DNA of 64,000 nt from Castanea sativa (taxonomy: Eukaryota > Streptophyta > Magnoliopsida > Fagales > Fagaceae). The stretch lies in NCBI RefSeq assembly GCF_040712315.1, contig NC_134020.1, positions 53,491,751-53,555,750 on the forward strand, written 5' to 3'. Position 1 is the stretch's first letter. Every line of letters starts with the position of its first letter. The position numbers and the translations under genes are program-made. Shown here one piece after another: positions 22,501-33,902 of the stretch. A model generated the notes under the pieces. It was not told the origin of the DNA, did not search any database, and saw only the letters and a list, made by a program, of their open reading frames with translations.

Positions 22501-25500
22501 TTGTAGGCTGGTCTGCAGTTGTTTTATTTTTGGATAAACCTGGTCTGAGGTTTCTGGTTTTTGTTATGTGTTCAAATTAAAATTTTCTATTACACTGTAT
22601 TGTGATACAAAAATAATATTTGTTGATTGATTTTTGTAGTTATGGTCTCAAAATATGCAAGACCTCGGGGTTTGTGAGGAACTTTACAATGAAGATTTCA
22701 ACATACCAGATGTTGATTTAACATTCCGAAATTTCGAAGAGCTATTTGGAGGTGATCAGGATCCAATCAGGTCTCTACTTGATGATAAAGACATCTCATG
22801 CTCTTCCATAGAGAGGGATTTTTCCCATGATACATCAGAATATGTCCATCTAAGAGCTATGGAGGTTTGAATCATGACTCTTTTCTTTTCTAAAGCTGAA
22901 CCTTGTGTTTTTCAAAAAGGTCATTGTAGTTTGAATCATTATCATTTTGTATAAATTTTCAATTTCTTGATATGCATTGCAGACTCCCTCTCCTCATAAA
23001 ACAACAACAATAAAGGCTTACAAAAATTTCGGGTGGGCCATGGATCCTTAATAGACTAATCGTGATGGATCACAAATATTTGTCTCCCGAAATCATATTC
23101 TCTGACATCTCTTTCATTAACAAGTTATTTTTTACTAATTATACTAATGTTATTCTAGGTCTTCCTCTATCTCCTTTCATTCCCTTAAATTGGATAATCA
23201 GTCATTCTCATTGATGCATTAATCTATCTCCTTTGCACATGACAAATTTCTCAAGCCACTCTCCCTCATCTTTTCATCAATAGGAGCCACTACTATCTTT
23301 AAGCAAATTTCTTCATTTCGTATCCTATAATTCCTTGTATTTTCATTTATCCTCTTCAGTACTAGGTCGTTGCTAAGCATGGTATTTAGTGACTAAATAT
23401 ATTCAATATCTTGGCTATTCAATATCTAATAATAGATAATCACAAAGTAGTGCATATCACAGTCACTGGTTAGATGAATAGCTAAGTGCATGCCACAAAT
23501 ATCCTGTAAATTTGCTTCTATGATTTTTTCAAATTCTCTGACATATATAGATATACTGTTCTAATGCACCTTATATACTACACTAGCTTCCTGAGAGAAC
23601 ATAAAATTGACCTCTTCTCCTTTTTCAGCTTATAGGCTTTCAGCTAGGGACTCTCTAAACTGTGAGGCTGTAAAATACTGAGTGTTTATATGGGTGACGC
23701 CATGTAGATCAAATATATGACAATAATTGATAATAAAAAATTAAATCTTTATGTGTGTGTATGGGTTTTAAATTTTTTATGATGCAAACTCAACTCTATG
23801 GGCCTAATAACAAAAGGTCCCACCTAGGAAATTCTTATGACATAACACCATGGATGATTTAAGGTGAAAATTAATTGATGTTCCAAAAATCTTTCAAAGT
23901 TTTGTTGGGCCTCATTTGACTTTGGGTAGCATGGTGCAATTAGCCAGTTATCTGTGGGCCAATCACCTGAGTTTGCTCACATCATAATAACTTAGACGAC
24001 AAGCATATGAGTTCCTGTAATCTTTTGTCATTGATTGTTTCACAATACATTTATTAGTGAACCTTTCGTACAAGTAGACGGAGATTTTAATATTTTTCAG
24101 ACATTTGGAACATTTTATGGCAATATGAGTTACTTGTCTGGTTTTGATACATAATTTTTGTTCGTGACAGGATGTGGCTTCTTCTGTTTACATCACTCAT
24201 TCAGCTCACATGGAAAAAGACATGGGTCCTTCTAGTCAAGTTCATTACCTTTCAAGAAGCATGGATTGCCCTTGTCCAATACAACCGTCTTATTCAACTC
24301 TGTCATTCTCTGTTTCAAGGTTTAGTGCTGAGAGCAATGGAACTGATTGTCTTGACAGTGGACTTTCTCCTTACACTATAGGAGGCGAACCTTCAAACAA
24401 TTCACCTGAGCTTGATGGTGCACATTTGGAGGCCAGAGAAATTGCCAAGATGAGGTACAAAGAGAAGAAGAAATCTCGACTGTAAGTATTATGTCTCTCT
24501 CCTGTCAGTTTCCAGATGAATTCATAAAGGGCACAACTGTGGTATAGTTCATTAGGTGTTGTACCTTAGATTCCCAAATTGAATTCAAACACACGGCTGC
24601 ATTGACCAATACAGCACAAACAATGTTATCTTTCCTAAGGATAATTAAATTCAATGCAACCATGTATTTAAAACCTAAGTTACAGCATATAAGAAACTGC
24701 AGCTAAGTTTTACCCATTCATTAATTTCTATCGGGTCTCTGAAAATGCTATGGAATCACAGTTGTCACTTCCCTCTTACATGTATCCACTTCTTGTAGGG
24801 TCTTATTTTATAACCCTATTAACTTGGAAACCTGAATGCACAATCACACACTTGGTAATAGAATACTTTTCTGTTCTAGTCTTGGAATATTTAACTGAAT
24901 TCCTAAGAGGGGAAAAAAAGAACAAGATCTTACAGAAACTCTCTGAAATAAAGAAGGTTACTATTAAAATAGAACTTCAGAGTTCAGACTAAAACCACTG
25001 CCCATAAAAAGCTCGGCTTACAGTTTGAATCACAACGTGCTGATTGTAAAATTAAAATTAAAGCCAGGCCCAGTACAATCTCCAAGCAAATGTGAGAAGG
25101 TAATTGCTGTATTATGTTGTTTTTGTTTCTGGCCTCAGCTGCATTAAGTGGTTGAAATTGGCAACAAATAAGACAACATGATACACTACCACTTGACCCA
25201 AACAATTAAAACTGTTAGGAAATGATGAACATTATTACTTAACCATTATTATGCTCTGGTCTTCAATAGAAGAATATACAATTTAAAAAAAATGAATTTT
25301 GCAGAGTACTTTTACAATGAAAGCTCTGAATCTTGACTGGACTTAAAAGCATCATCTATTCTTTTTTAAACTTTGTCTTTTGGCTTTTTAACTTCTTGTG
25401 GTTCTGGAAATGCAGCTCAAGGTTGTAATAAGAATTGTGAGGTATGTTCTTTTGGTTATGCCCTCTTATGGTAAATGTATATATATTGTTTTTCAGGCAT

Positions 25501-25623
25501 GAAAAACAAATTAGATACCCCGCTCGGAAAGCTAGAGCTGATGTTCGGAAGCGGGTAAAAGGCAGATTTGTAAAGAAAGAGAACTATGACTCTGATTTTA
25601 TTGATGTGACACAAAGCTATTAG
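19583..25623 (+). CDS. BBX27-like: B-box zinc-finger protein with CCT domain (BBX27/At1g68190 type), 506 aa, five coding exons
   Basis: Coding exons 19583-20104, 21532-21867, 22640-22864, 24171-24481 and 25497-25623 join to 1521 nt with GT-AG junctions. A noncoding first exon ends at 18272. B-box 1 uses C5, C8, C17, C25, C28, H33 and H42. A second B-box follows with C48, C51, C60, C68, C71 and H76. Then comes [13 protein letters not shown], also seen in this subfamily. A Ser/Asp-rich middle region is followed by a basic CCT domain at about residues 448-492 ([17 protein letters not shown], then [18 protein letters not shown]), split by the last intron. CCT domains direct nuclear entry and DNA or HAP-complex binding; the family acts in light and flowering control. 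From memory, the Arabidopsis counterpart is placed among single-B-box members, so two B-boxes plus CCT looks like the fuller ancestral form. Intact. Confidence 0.9.
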
Positions 25624-26240
25624 GCTTTCACCTTGATGTTGTACATATTAAATTGTGGAGCAAATTAGTGCCATGGCACTCATGTTTATAGCTTCAATAC
25701 AACCAATGCATGGCACTCATGTTTATGGCTTTAATTTAACCAAGTCTTGCAATTGTAAGTACGACTGTACGTAGAGTCTGTTCATGTTCTAACTGCAAGG
25801 TAAAGCATAAGTTTCTAGTGTAAAGTTTTTTATGCTGCTTGGAGAAGAGATTCTCAGAAAGAATTTCCCCAAAATTTAGTTGAGTCCCTATATAAGTTTC
25901 TACTGGTTTTACTATGTGTTTTCCATTTGTATCATTTCCTGTAATGAAAACTGTTAGCTGCCACTGATTAATGTGTCAATTTACAAGTTAAATAGGTGGG
26001 AAAATGGAAGTTCTAATAAACAGATTTATATCCAGCAAGTTAACATAAAAAAATAATAATAATAATTCAATAGAGCTTTGGATGTTCTGGGTGATTAAAT
26101 CAATCCATCCATGATGATTTACATGGCATTAGATAGATAGGAATCCATTGTTTCTGCATGTTCATGTGAATAATCCTGCAGATTTGGATGCATGCTTGTG
26201 TGCGCGTGGGATCTATCAGCTACTGTATGTTTGTGCGTTT
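25624..26240 (+). other. 3' untranslated region of the B-box gene and downstream flank
   Basis: Contains a short diverged direct repeat (tggcactcatgtttat(a/g)gctt at about 25674-25693 and 25711-25731). No ORF of note. A polyadenylation zone is likely near 25900-25950, where gtaatgaaaac follows a T-rich stretch. Confidence 0.5.
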
Positions 26241-26259
26241 CTTTGTTTGTTAGCCCAAG

Positions 26260-26942
26260 ATAGTCAGGCCTAAGGAAATTTTAAAGGGCCTTTTACATCT
26301 AAATGTCATTAAAATAATATTTAGTTTTTTTATTATATATATTTTTATTTCAAATCTATTATTAATTCATATTTATTAATATGACTAATTCACCCAAAGT
26401 GAGCTAATAATACTTATTATATAGGTTTTATAAACTAGCATATCATCAATTAAAAAAAAGTTATTCAAACATTCATTTATTATACTATTTAAGTGACACC
26501 AATCATATGACTGTCACATCACTAGTTTATAAGTTTTTTTTGCCGTAAAATTTGTATTAGCTTTAGCATTTTTCATTCACTTAATGGAGATTAGGTTGTA
26601 TTTTTATTATTTTTTTTTTGGATAAAATGCTAAATTTACTATAAATTTTTGTACAAAAAATTTACAAACTGATGTAGCAATGAGGTGACATTTTACCAAA
26701 AGAATAAATAAGTATTGAATTACTTCATGTAATTAGTGACATATCAATTTATAAGGCTTATGTAATAAAACTTGTAATATGCTTCTATAACCCTAATATT
26801 TTAGGCCTTGTAAAAAAATTTACACCTAACTTTCCTTTTTTCTTTAATTTAAAAAAAAAAAAAAAAACATTAGTGCCCCAAATTTGGGGGCCTTTCCATG
26901 TTAGGGGGCCTTAGGCCATGGCCTAGGCCTAGGGCCGGCCCT
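26260..26942. mobile_element. Probable non-autonomous hAT-like element remnant
   Basis: The left side reads caggcctaagg followed by aaagggcctttt; the right side ends ggcctaggcctagggccggccctg. The complementary CAGG...GGCC / GGCC...CCTG ends and the GC-rich palindromic right terminus are typical of plant hAT-type non-autonomous elements. The interior is AT-rich, has no transposase and includes a MITE-like segment near 26600-26790 that resembles one at about 57745-57930. No clear 8-base duplication was found. Confidence 0.45.
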
Positions 26943-27704
26943 GTTTGCTGGCCCGTATGTTTTTGACAGTTAACACTAGGTTCAATTACAAGCTTTTTAT
27001 GGAAATCAAATGGACTACTCTGGTTTTTAGGAAATCAAAAGGCCTGGGCTCCAGTCATATCTGCCGCAATAAAATGATAGAGTTTGTGTTGTGAATTCTT
27101 ATGTCTTAAAATCCTCTTCATTCCTTAATTGAGGCAATTTTTAATCTTGTTCTTGACACAAATGACTCAACTTTAGTCTGGAGATGATATTGATGAGCAA
27201 GTTCCACTATGTTGTAGCGTTCAGCAAGAACATTAAAGTCTTAGACCTCCTTAAAAGTCATATTAGTGGAAATAGTAGAGGTGTTAGCAAACAAAGAGAT
27301 GATATAATTAATCATGGTTTGCAATTCAAATTAATTTTGTTTATTGGTTATAGAGATTTGTCATTCTTAATAACATGTTCCAGTCAAACTGACCACTTGA
27401 ATGTGTGTTCCAGACAAAATTGTCTAATCTATCAAACAACAATGAACGATGGATCACCATTTAAAAGAATTGGGTCAAGTGGCAAATTTAACCTTAATTA
27501 GCATGAGCCCAACCGACCCATGAACTCTCCTATCTATCGAATAGTATACTAAAAAAGACACTTTTAGAAGGTTGATATTCAAGAAAAATAATTAAGAATA
27601 ATTCTGGCATGATAGACAACCGTGAATGTTTTGATAAATGGTTGACAATATTGGGCAAAATGATGGTCCACATTGAGTGAAGCGATTGTCAATTTTGGGC
27701 ATTT

Positions 27705-28305
27705 TGAACACTGTTTTCAGACCTGAACCAGATTGGAAGGTTGGACCTTGAAAACCGAGAACCGGGGTGAAAACTGGTTTTTTAAGCATAAAAAACCGGA
27801 TTTTTTGTTAATTTCATGAACCCTTAAAACCGGGGTTGGACCGCACAAACGGGTGGCAAAAACCGTGCGGTCCAACCCCTTAGCAATTTTTTTTTTTTAT
27901 AAAAACAACTTAACATAATTTTATTCTACTTAATTAAATTATCCTTTCTTACAAGGAATAAAAAAAATTATAATTAAAATCCTTCAAAGATATTCAACTC
28001 TACTTCAAAAATTAATCATAAATTTTAATATTTTCATGGTTATTATTTTATTTTATTTTATTAACTTTCTTATTTAATTATTAAATATATGCTTGAAAAT
28101 CATAAATTTCTCTCACATATATAGATATATTAGTCAATTTTGATACCTTTATAAATTTAATATCTATATTTAGGTTTTAATTAATTATTAAATTAATTAT
28201 GACATCATCACGGTTCGACCCCGATTCAACTCGGTTCAACCTCAAAAACTTTGAACCTTTTCATTTTACGGTTCAATGAACGGTCCGGGTTTCAAAACCA
28301 TAATC
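27705..28305. mobile_element. Terminal-inverted-repeat element rich in gaaccGGTT words
   Basis: The left end (ttttcagacctgaacc) and the reverse complement of the right end (ggttttgaaacccggacc) are similar. Near the left end is an inner palindrome in which ggttggaccgcac is mirrored by gtgcggtccaacc (about 27833-27880). The middle is AT-rich with no coding region. This fits a small non-autonomous DNA transposon; target duplication not resolved. Confidence 0.5.
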
Positions 28306-28309
28306 CCAT

Positions 28310-30240
28310 TGAAGATCATAGAATAGTGACTCTGATATTATATTTTGAGAGAGAGAGAGAGAGAGAGAGAGATTGATTTTATATTTTGTATATAACTATA
28401 CAAATAGAGGGTACATTTATGAGTACTGATCTACAATAAATACGATCGTACAAATATAAGTATGTACCAACCCTTCCGGATTTAGTTTAAAGTAGTTCAA
28501 TAGTATGCTACAGAAAAGGACATGTTAGTAATTACACTCTAATGGATCCTCTTCTTTTCTAAATTCTCATACGCTGGAAAATCATACATTTTGCATGGCC
28601 ACTATAGCTGGAAATTAGATCCTACAGCTACGTGTAATAAAAAGTATGTAACATGTCCAATTATAACGAAAATGAAATAGAAACTAAAACATGGTCCTTT
28701 ATTATTTAGTTCACAAAGAGACCAAATTATGTGCATGACTTAACAACCGTTACATTAGTGAGAAATATTAAAGAAAGTGTTTGCTAGGGACATGGAATGT
28801 GAGCATCATGGGGTTATTATTCACCAAACATTTGATTATGGATTTGATAGGGGAGCTATTGGACAAAGAGGTTGTTAAAGTTGTGATAAAGAAGCAAACT
28901 CTTCTCTGCAAAAAAAACATGATGGCACTTTCTTCCTAAATACCATATGTCTTAATCCTCTTCATGACTTTAAAATTTGAAACCCCAAAACCACCAATAA
29001 GCTTCTAAACTAAGCAACATTATAATCAAATGCCTGTCTAACCGCCCCGGGACCTTAAAGACAGCTTGAAAATTAATTAATTAATTTTTATTTTATAAAT
29101 ATTAAGAATATATATATTTGAATATGTAATTGGGTACCTAATGTGTATATTGTATGATTTTTAGCTTATAAAATATTCAATTGGAAAAATAGTAGGGACA
29201 CCAATTTTTCGTAACTCACTATCATGGATATCATAGATTCTACGTAGATCATTGTTTATTTTTGAAGATTAATCATTATATTCTAATTCCTACAAGCCTC
29301 TAGTGCTTCCAAGACTCTCAGTGTCTCAATTTAATTTTGTGACTTGTTACCTTTGGTTTGAAAACGAAATATATTGATAATCAGATATTTGAAAATGTCA
29401 AAATACTCTTGTTTGTTCAAAATAAATAGAATAAAATAGAATAGAAATAGTATAAGTTTTTAGAGAGAGTTTTTATCTTTAGAATCTACTTCTAATGATT
29501 ATTTTTTATCATCAAATTAAGACACTAATTGGTTTTTTATATAGGCCAGAATCGAATTTAAAGTTTTTTTATTCAATCACAAAAAATTTTACCAATTGAG
29601 TTAATTGGAACCCACGTAAGTATATGCACAAACAAAGTAACTATAGTTGTGAGTTTCATTTAGCTTAACTGATAAAATTTTTAATAATTGAATAAAAAAA
29701 ATCTGGGATTTAATTTCAACTTACCCAAAATTCAATTAGTATTTTAGTAAATAGCTGGTCAGAAGCATAGGTGTTGAAAAAAGTGGACTATGGCATTGCA
29801 AATTTGTAAAAGGGTATAAATGTAATTTACCTTTTTGAGTTGGATCTCCTGGGACGTGCGGTTTTTTTTTTTTTGGTTGCTGATGCATGTGAGTGAAATG
29901 AACTGGCGCTCTAACAACGTGAAATTGACTTTTAGACTCTGTCTCTCAAGTACATCCCTCTCCGGTTACCTAATTCCAACCGTCTGATACAAAGTGTACA
30001 TTATCCAACGGCTGATAGCTATACCCCAACCTTAGTAAAATGACTGATCTACCCCGGATATTATACGTAAACCAAACTTATAAGTCATAAAAAACGAGGG
30101 TAGAAAGTGAAAAAAAAATGTAAAAACTGCATGCACCATATATTGGTTCTGTTATAAGCATCTGTCTCAAAACGGTTTTTGTTGTCCATATAGTTCCCTC
30201 TCACCAAACCATGTTCCCTCTCTTTCCCTCCAAACCCTCT
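28310..30240. other. AT-rich intergenic DNA, CCCH gene upstream region
   Basis: Includes a GA microsatellite at about 28348-28373 and no recognisable gene. The last 250 bases carry CT-rich leader sequence of the next gene, beginning near 30195 (ttccctctcacc and repeated tctctc). Confidence 0.5.
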
Positions 30241-30534
30241 CTCTCATAAATCTCTCTCTCTCTAAAACCAGAAGAGAAAGAGCCTCTCTGTTCTTCTTCG
30301 TTGCTTCTATCAGGTAAGCATTTTTTTTTCTCTCTAAGATTCAAGTTTAATCTCTTGTTCTTCATCGTTTTTGTCACTTTGATCTATATCTGAAGTTTAG
30401 ATTTCAAAGAATCATACTATTCTGTTTTTTTTTTTTTTTTTTTTTTCAATTTTGTATTGCAAAAGCTGTAAGGAAGTCATTTTCTCTGTGATTCTTATCA
30501 GCAGGAAAGTAGTAGTTCAAGAACTGAAAAAAAA

Positions 30535-32830
30535 ATGCAAACCGACTCGTCGTCGAGCACCGTCACCGCGAACACCATGTCCGCTTCGCCGTTCAAGTCG
30601 CAACTGTTCCATCCAAACGATGTCGTTTACAGCTCTCTCTACAGCTCTCCTCCGACCTACTCCTCCGACTCGCTGAATTCGGACTCGGTCTCCAACTCGA
30701 ACTCCGACTCCAACCGGCTGTACCACTCTCGGACCGTACAGGAGCACCAGGAGATCGTGAACCGGAATTCGCTGTACCTCACTCGCCTCCGAGAGGCCAC
30801 CGGAGAAGTGGAGGCTCTCCGCCAGGAGAACAGCCACCTCCACGTCGTCAACCGCGAGCTCAACAAGCAACTCAGCCTCCTCATCCACGCTTTGCTCCGC
30901 TCCTCCGCCACCTCCAACGACTTCACCACTGCGGCGTCGTTTTCTGCTCTCGACGCCGCGTTTCGAAGGCTGAGAATCGGAGGAGTTGGAGGAGGAGGAG
31001 GAGGAATGAACGAAGGAAGCGATCACGATCACGATCAGATCCCCTGGGATGACGTGGCGGCGGTGCCAGATCTGATTGAGAGTCCGACGAGCGTGATCGA
31101 GAGCGGAAGGCTCCAGAACGCTGACGTGGAGCGCTTCTCGTTACCGAAGAGTATCTCCGTCAGGTCTAATGGTTACTTGAAGAACAATCAACCTGCCGGT
31201 TCCACTCGCACGACTCGGACCGCGACTCGGCCTCGACCCGCGAGTCCACTCATCGCCACGGTAATTACGTAATTTATTTAACGGTTTTTGCCTTTTACTC
31301 CTTTTAATTACTTATTATTATTGCCAAATTGCCATTGCTTGCTTGATATTTATTTTTTTTGTGTTTTTGAGTAAAGCTGAAGAACTCTGAAACTAGAAAT
31401 TAATGTAACAGTTATTATTAGGTTTTTTTTTTTTTTTTTTTATATGGGGATTGATTAGGTTTATAGGCTTGGATGCGTGACACGTGTACACAAGGTTTTA
31501 TTTGGATTAGTCTATATAATAATCATAGTAATTAATGATAGTTAAATCTACAGAATAATTATTGAAGTTGTTCGTATGGAAAGTGTAATGCAAGAAATGA
31601 AAGGGGATCATGATGAGAATCCGAATGGGGAAAAACACTTTTTGGCTTTAAAGGCCACCAGCTCCATTGTCTAGTCTATAGACAACTGGAAGGCACAAAC
31701 AAATGTAGGCCCCCACTTCCATTTATCTATAGTTAATAGTTGCTAAAATGTTGAATAGAGGAGGATTAATTGGCATTAATTTGGTATAAACAACCTTTTA
31801 TTGATTCGGCGAAATTGGATAAAAGTAGTATATTTTACGAAACTGTAAGTAAATGAATAAGCTAAATAAACTCAATAAATAAACCGAACTCACCTTAGAA
31901 ACATATAATAAAATAACCATCCTCTAGTCAAATTAAATGATCACTTAGAAATGTAGTATAGAAATCATTTCTTGAAGACGCTTAGGCATCATTTGTGCAA
32001 TATAGAAATATTTTTGTAGTAGATACTCATACTCTCGCCTTTACAAACTAGAAAGAGGCCAAAAGGATCAAGATGATGTGATCATCTACACGTACATTGG
32101 AATATTTTATTATTTTGCCTAATAATCAATGTCCATTTTACATGAGCATGGCTAGCTCTTACAAAACACATTGAATTTATTATTTTGTGTAACTACGACT
32201 ATTTTACACAATGTCCAATTCACATAGGCATGCATGATCCAAACCTATGTGAGAAGATACCAAGTCAAAGCACCAATATATGTTGAGAAAAAACCGGATA
32301 CAAATAGGAGTGACATTAGTTAAATAGTATGTATACCCATGCATGTAGAAAGTCTCCAAGGGCAAGGACCCAAGATAAATTTTTTGTGCTTTTCTTACGT
32401 GAAAACTAAAAGGATGCTAATGCTATCATTCCCTTTTATGCTGATTTATAATGTTTAGAAAGTTATTCTGTATGAATATGATGATGAATTGATGATGATA
32501 CAGCAAAAGGTGTATGTGCCTGGAGTGAAGAAAGAGGAGGAGCCACTGGAATTAGAAGTGTACAACCAGGGAATGTACAAGACGGAGCTATGCAACAAAT
32601 GGCAAGAGACCGGAGAGTGCCCTTACGGAGACAACTGCCAGTTTGCCCACGGTGTAGAGGAGCTCCGCCCAGTCCTCCGCCACCCACGCTACAAGACCGA
32701 AGTCTGCAGGATGGTCCTTAATGGTGTTGTCTGCCCCTATGGTCATCGATGCCACTTCCGCCACGCACTCACTGAACAAGAGAGAGCCATGGGTCCTCTT
32801 TTGCCCAGGGCAATAAAGCTCGAAAGGTAA
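30535..32830 (+). CDS. C3H15-like: Tandem CCCH zinc-finger RNA-binding protein (C3H14/C3H15 type), 350 aa, two coding exons
   Basis: Coding exons 30535-31260 and 32504-32830 join to 1053 nt. A 5'-UTR intron runs from 30314 to about 30501. The N-terminal half is Ser-rich and contains a Leu/Glu coiled-coil-like stretch at about residues 82-118 ([19 protein letters not shown]), then a Gly run encoded by GGA repeats near 154. The second exon holds two CX8CX5CX3H fingers, C272/C281/C287/H291 and C310/C319/C325/H329, each introduced by YKTE(L/V)C and 18 residues apart, as in TTP-type proteins that bind AU-rich mRNA elements. Arabidopsis C3H14 and C3H15 (CDM1) act in secondary wall and anther callose control; a similar role here is inferred. 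Exon 1 is much more GC-rich than its surroundings. Intact. Confidence 0.92.
31261..32503 (+). other. Intron of the CCCH gene
   Basis: 1243-base AT-rich intron with donor acggtaatta and acceptor gatacag. It includes a T-run near 31424-31441 and no open frame of interest. Confidence 0.85.
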
Positions 32831-33412
32831 ATAGTATTATCACCCAAAAGCAAATGGTGATTGACGAGAGAAACTATTCTTGATATTGGAGTATATTCAG
32901 ATTTTTGTAAAGCCTCGATCGGATCACGACAATGGTACATAATACTCATTGATATAACTGGAATAAATAAAAATATGGACATACATAAGATAAGAAATAC
33001 TTAGCGTCTTTAGCGTGGTACGTGAAGTACAAGTTGTTGGAGGCTTCTCTGGCCCAAAGGATCATGGATTTCTAATTCCAAGATGCTTCTCATGTGTTTT
33101 TTTTTTTTTTCCTTACAATATCTGTGCCATTAAAAATGACATACTGAAACATCATACATATGTGGTATATTTGTTGTTTTTTTTTTTTCTTCACCAAAGT
33201 AAGCAGAAAAGGAATCTTTTTGTACTGATGGTATTTGATTCTGGTGAGGTGAGCGTGTTTTTAAAAGGTTATCGTCCATTACTAGTTCTCATCGGAAATA
33301 GCCTCATGTGGTTACATACATTATTAAGTTATATGAACGAGTTTCTTAATGCATTTCTTCACTGCAAACATTGTTGACACAAACCTGCCTCATGATGCAT
33401 TGTGTGTGCGCG

Positions 33413-33475
33413 CGCAGAGAGAGAGAGAGAGAGAGTTGAGCTGTTTTGGGATGAGGTCAGGGTTCAAGTAATAAT

Positions 33476-33536
<61 letters not shown>
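33413..33536. repeat. GA microsatellite with duplicated flank
   Basis: Two GA runs (33415-33435 and 33480-33534) each followed by nearly the same words gttg(a/g)gctgtttt/gggatgaggtcagggttcaagtaa. A unit of GA-run plus about 45 bp has therefore been tandemly duplicated. Confidence 0.9.
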
Positions 33537-33537
<1 letters not shown>

Positions 33538-33693
33538 GGGCTGTTTGGGATGAGGTCAGGGTTCAAGTAACGAAGATATGAGTTTTGTAGGGATGGGTAA
33601 AGCCAGCAAATTATGGTACAGTAGTGATAGTGTTTACAAAACACGATTTCAAGTATAACTCAGCATATGACAGTGTATATAACTATATATCAC

Positions 33694-33896
33694 TGTTAGA
33701 AATACTGAATTGAATAGTATTGTATTTCTCAAGTAAAATAATATACATGAGTGCCTTTATATAGGAGGCATATGAGTGCTGTACAAGTAAATATGAGTGC
33801 AGTACAAGTAGTACAGTGTGCAGTACAAGTAGTACAGTGTGCAGTACAAGTAAGTGATCTAAATGGGCCAAACCCACATATGAGTGTACGTTAACA
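33694..33896 (-). repeat. 3' LTR of the copia element
   Basis: 203 bp. Contains short internal repeats: agtacaagtagtacagtgtgc is present twice in tandem. Differs from the other LTR at aaatgggccaaaccc against aaatgagccaagccc. Confidence 0.95.
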
Positions 33897-33902
33897 GCCC
33901 CC

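Noticed and set aside
30517..31032. 171-codon open frame on the minus strand opposite the CCCH gene first exon
   Set aside because: It mirrors a GC-rich coding exon; composition and Ser/Val/Arg runs are those of an antisense shadow. The plus-strand frame has family support.
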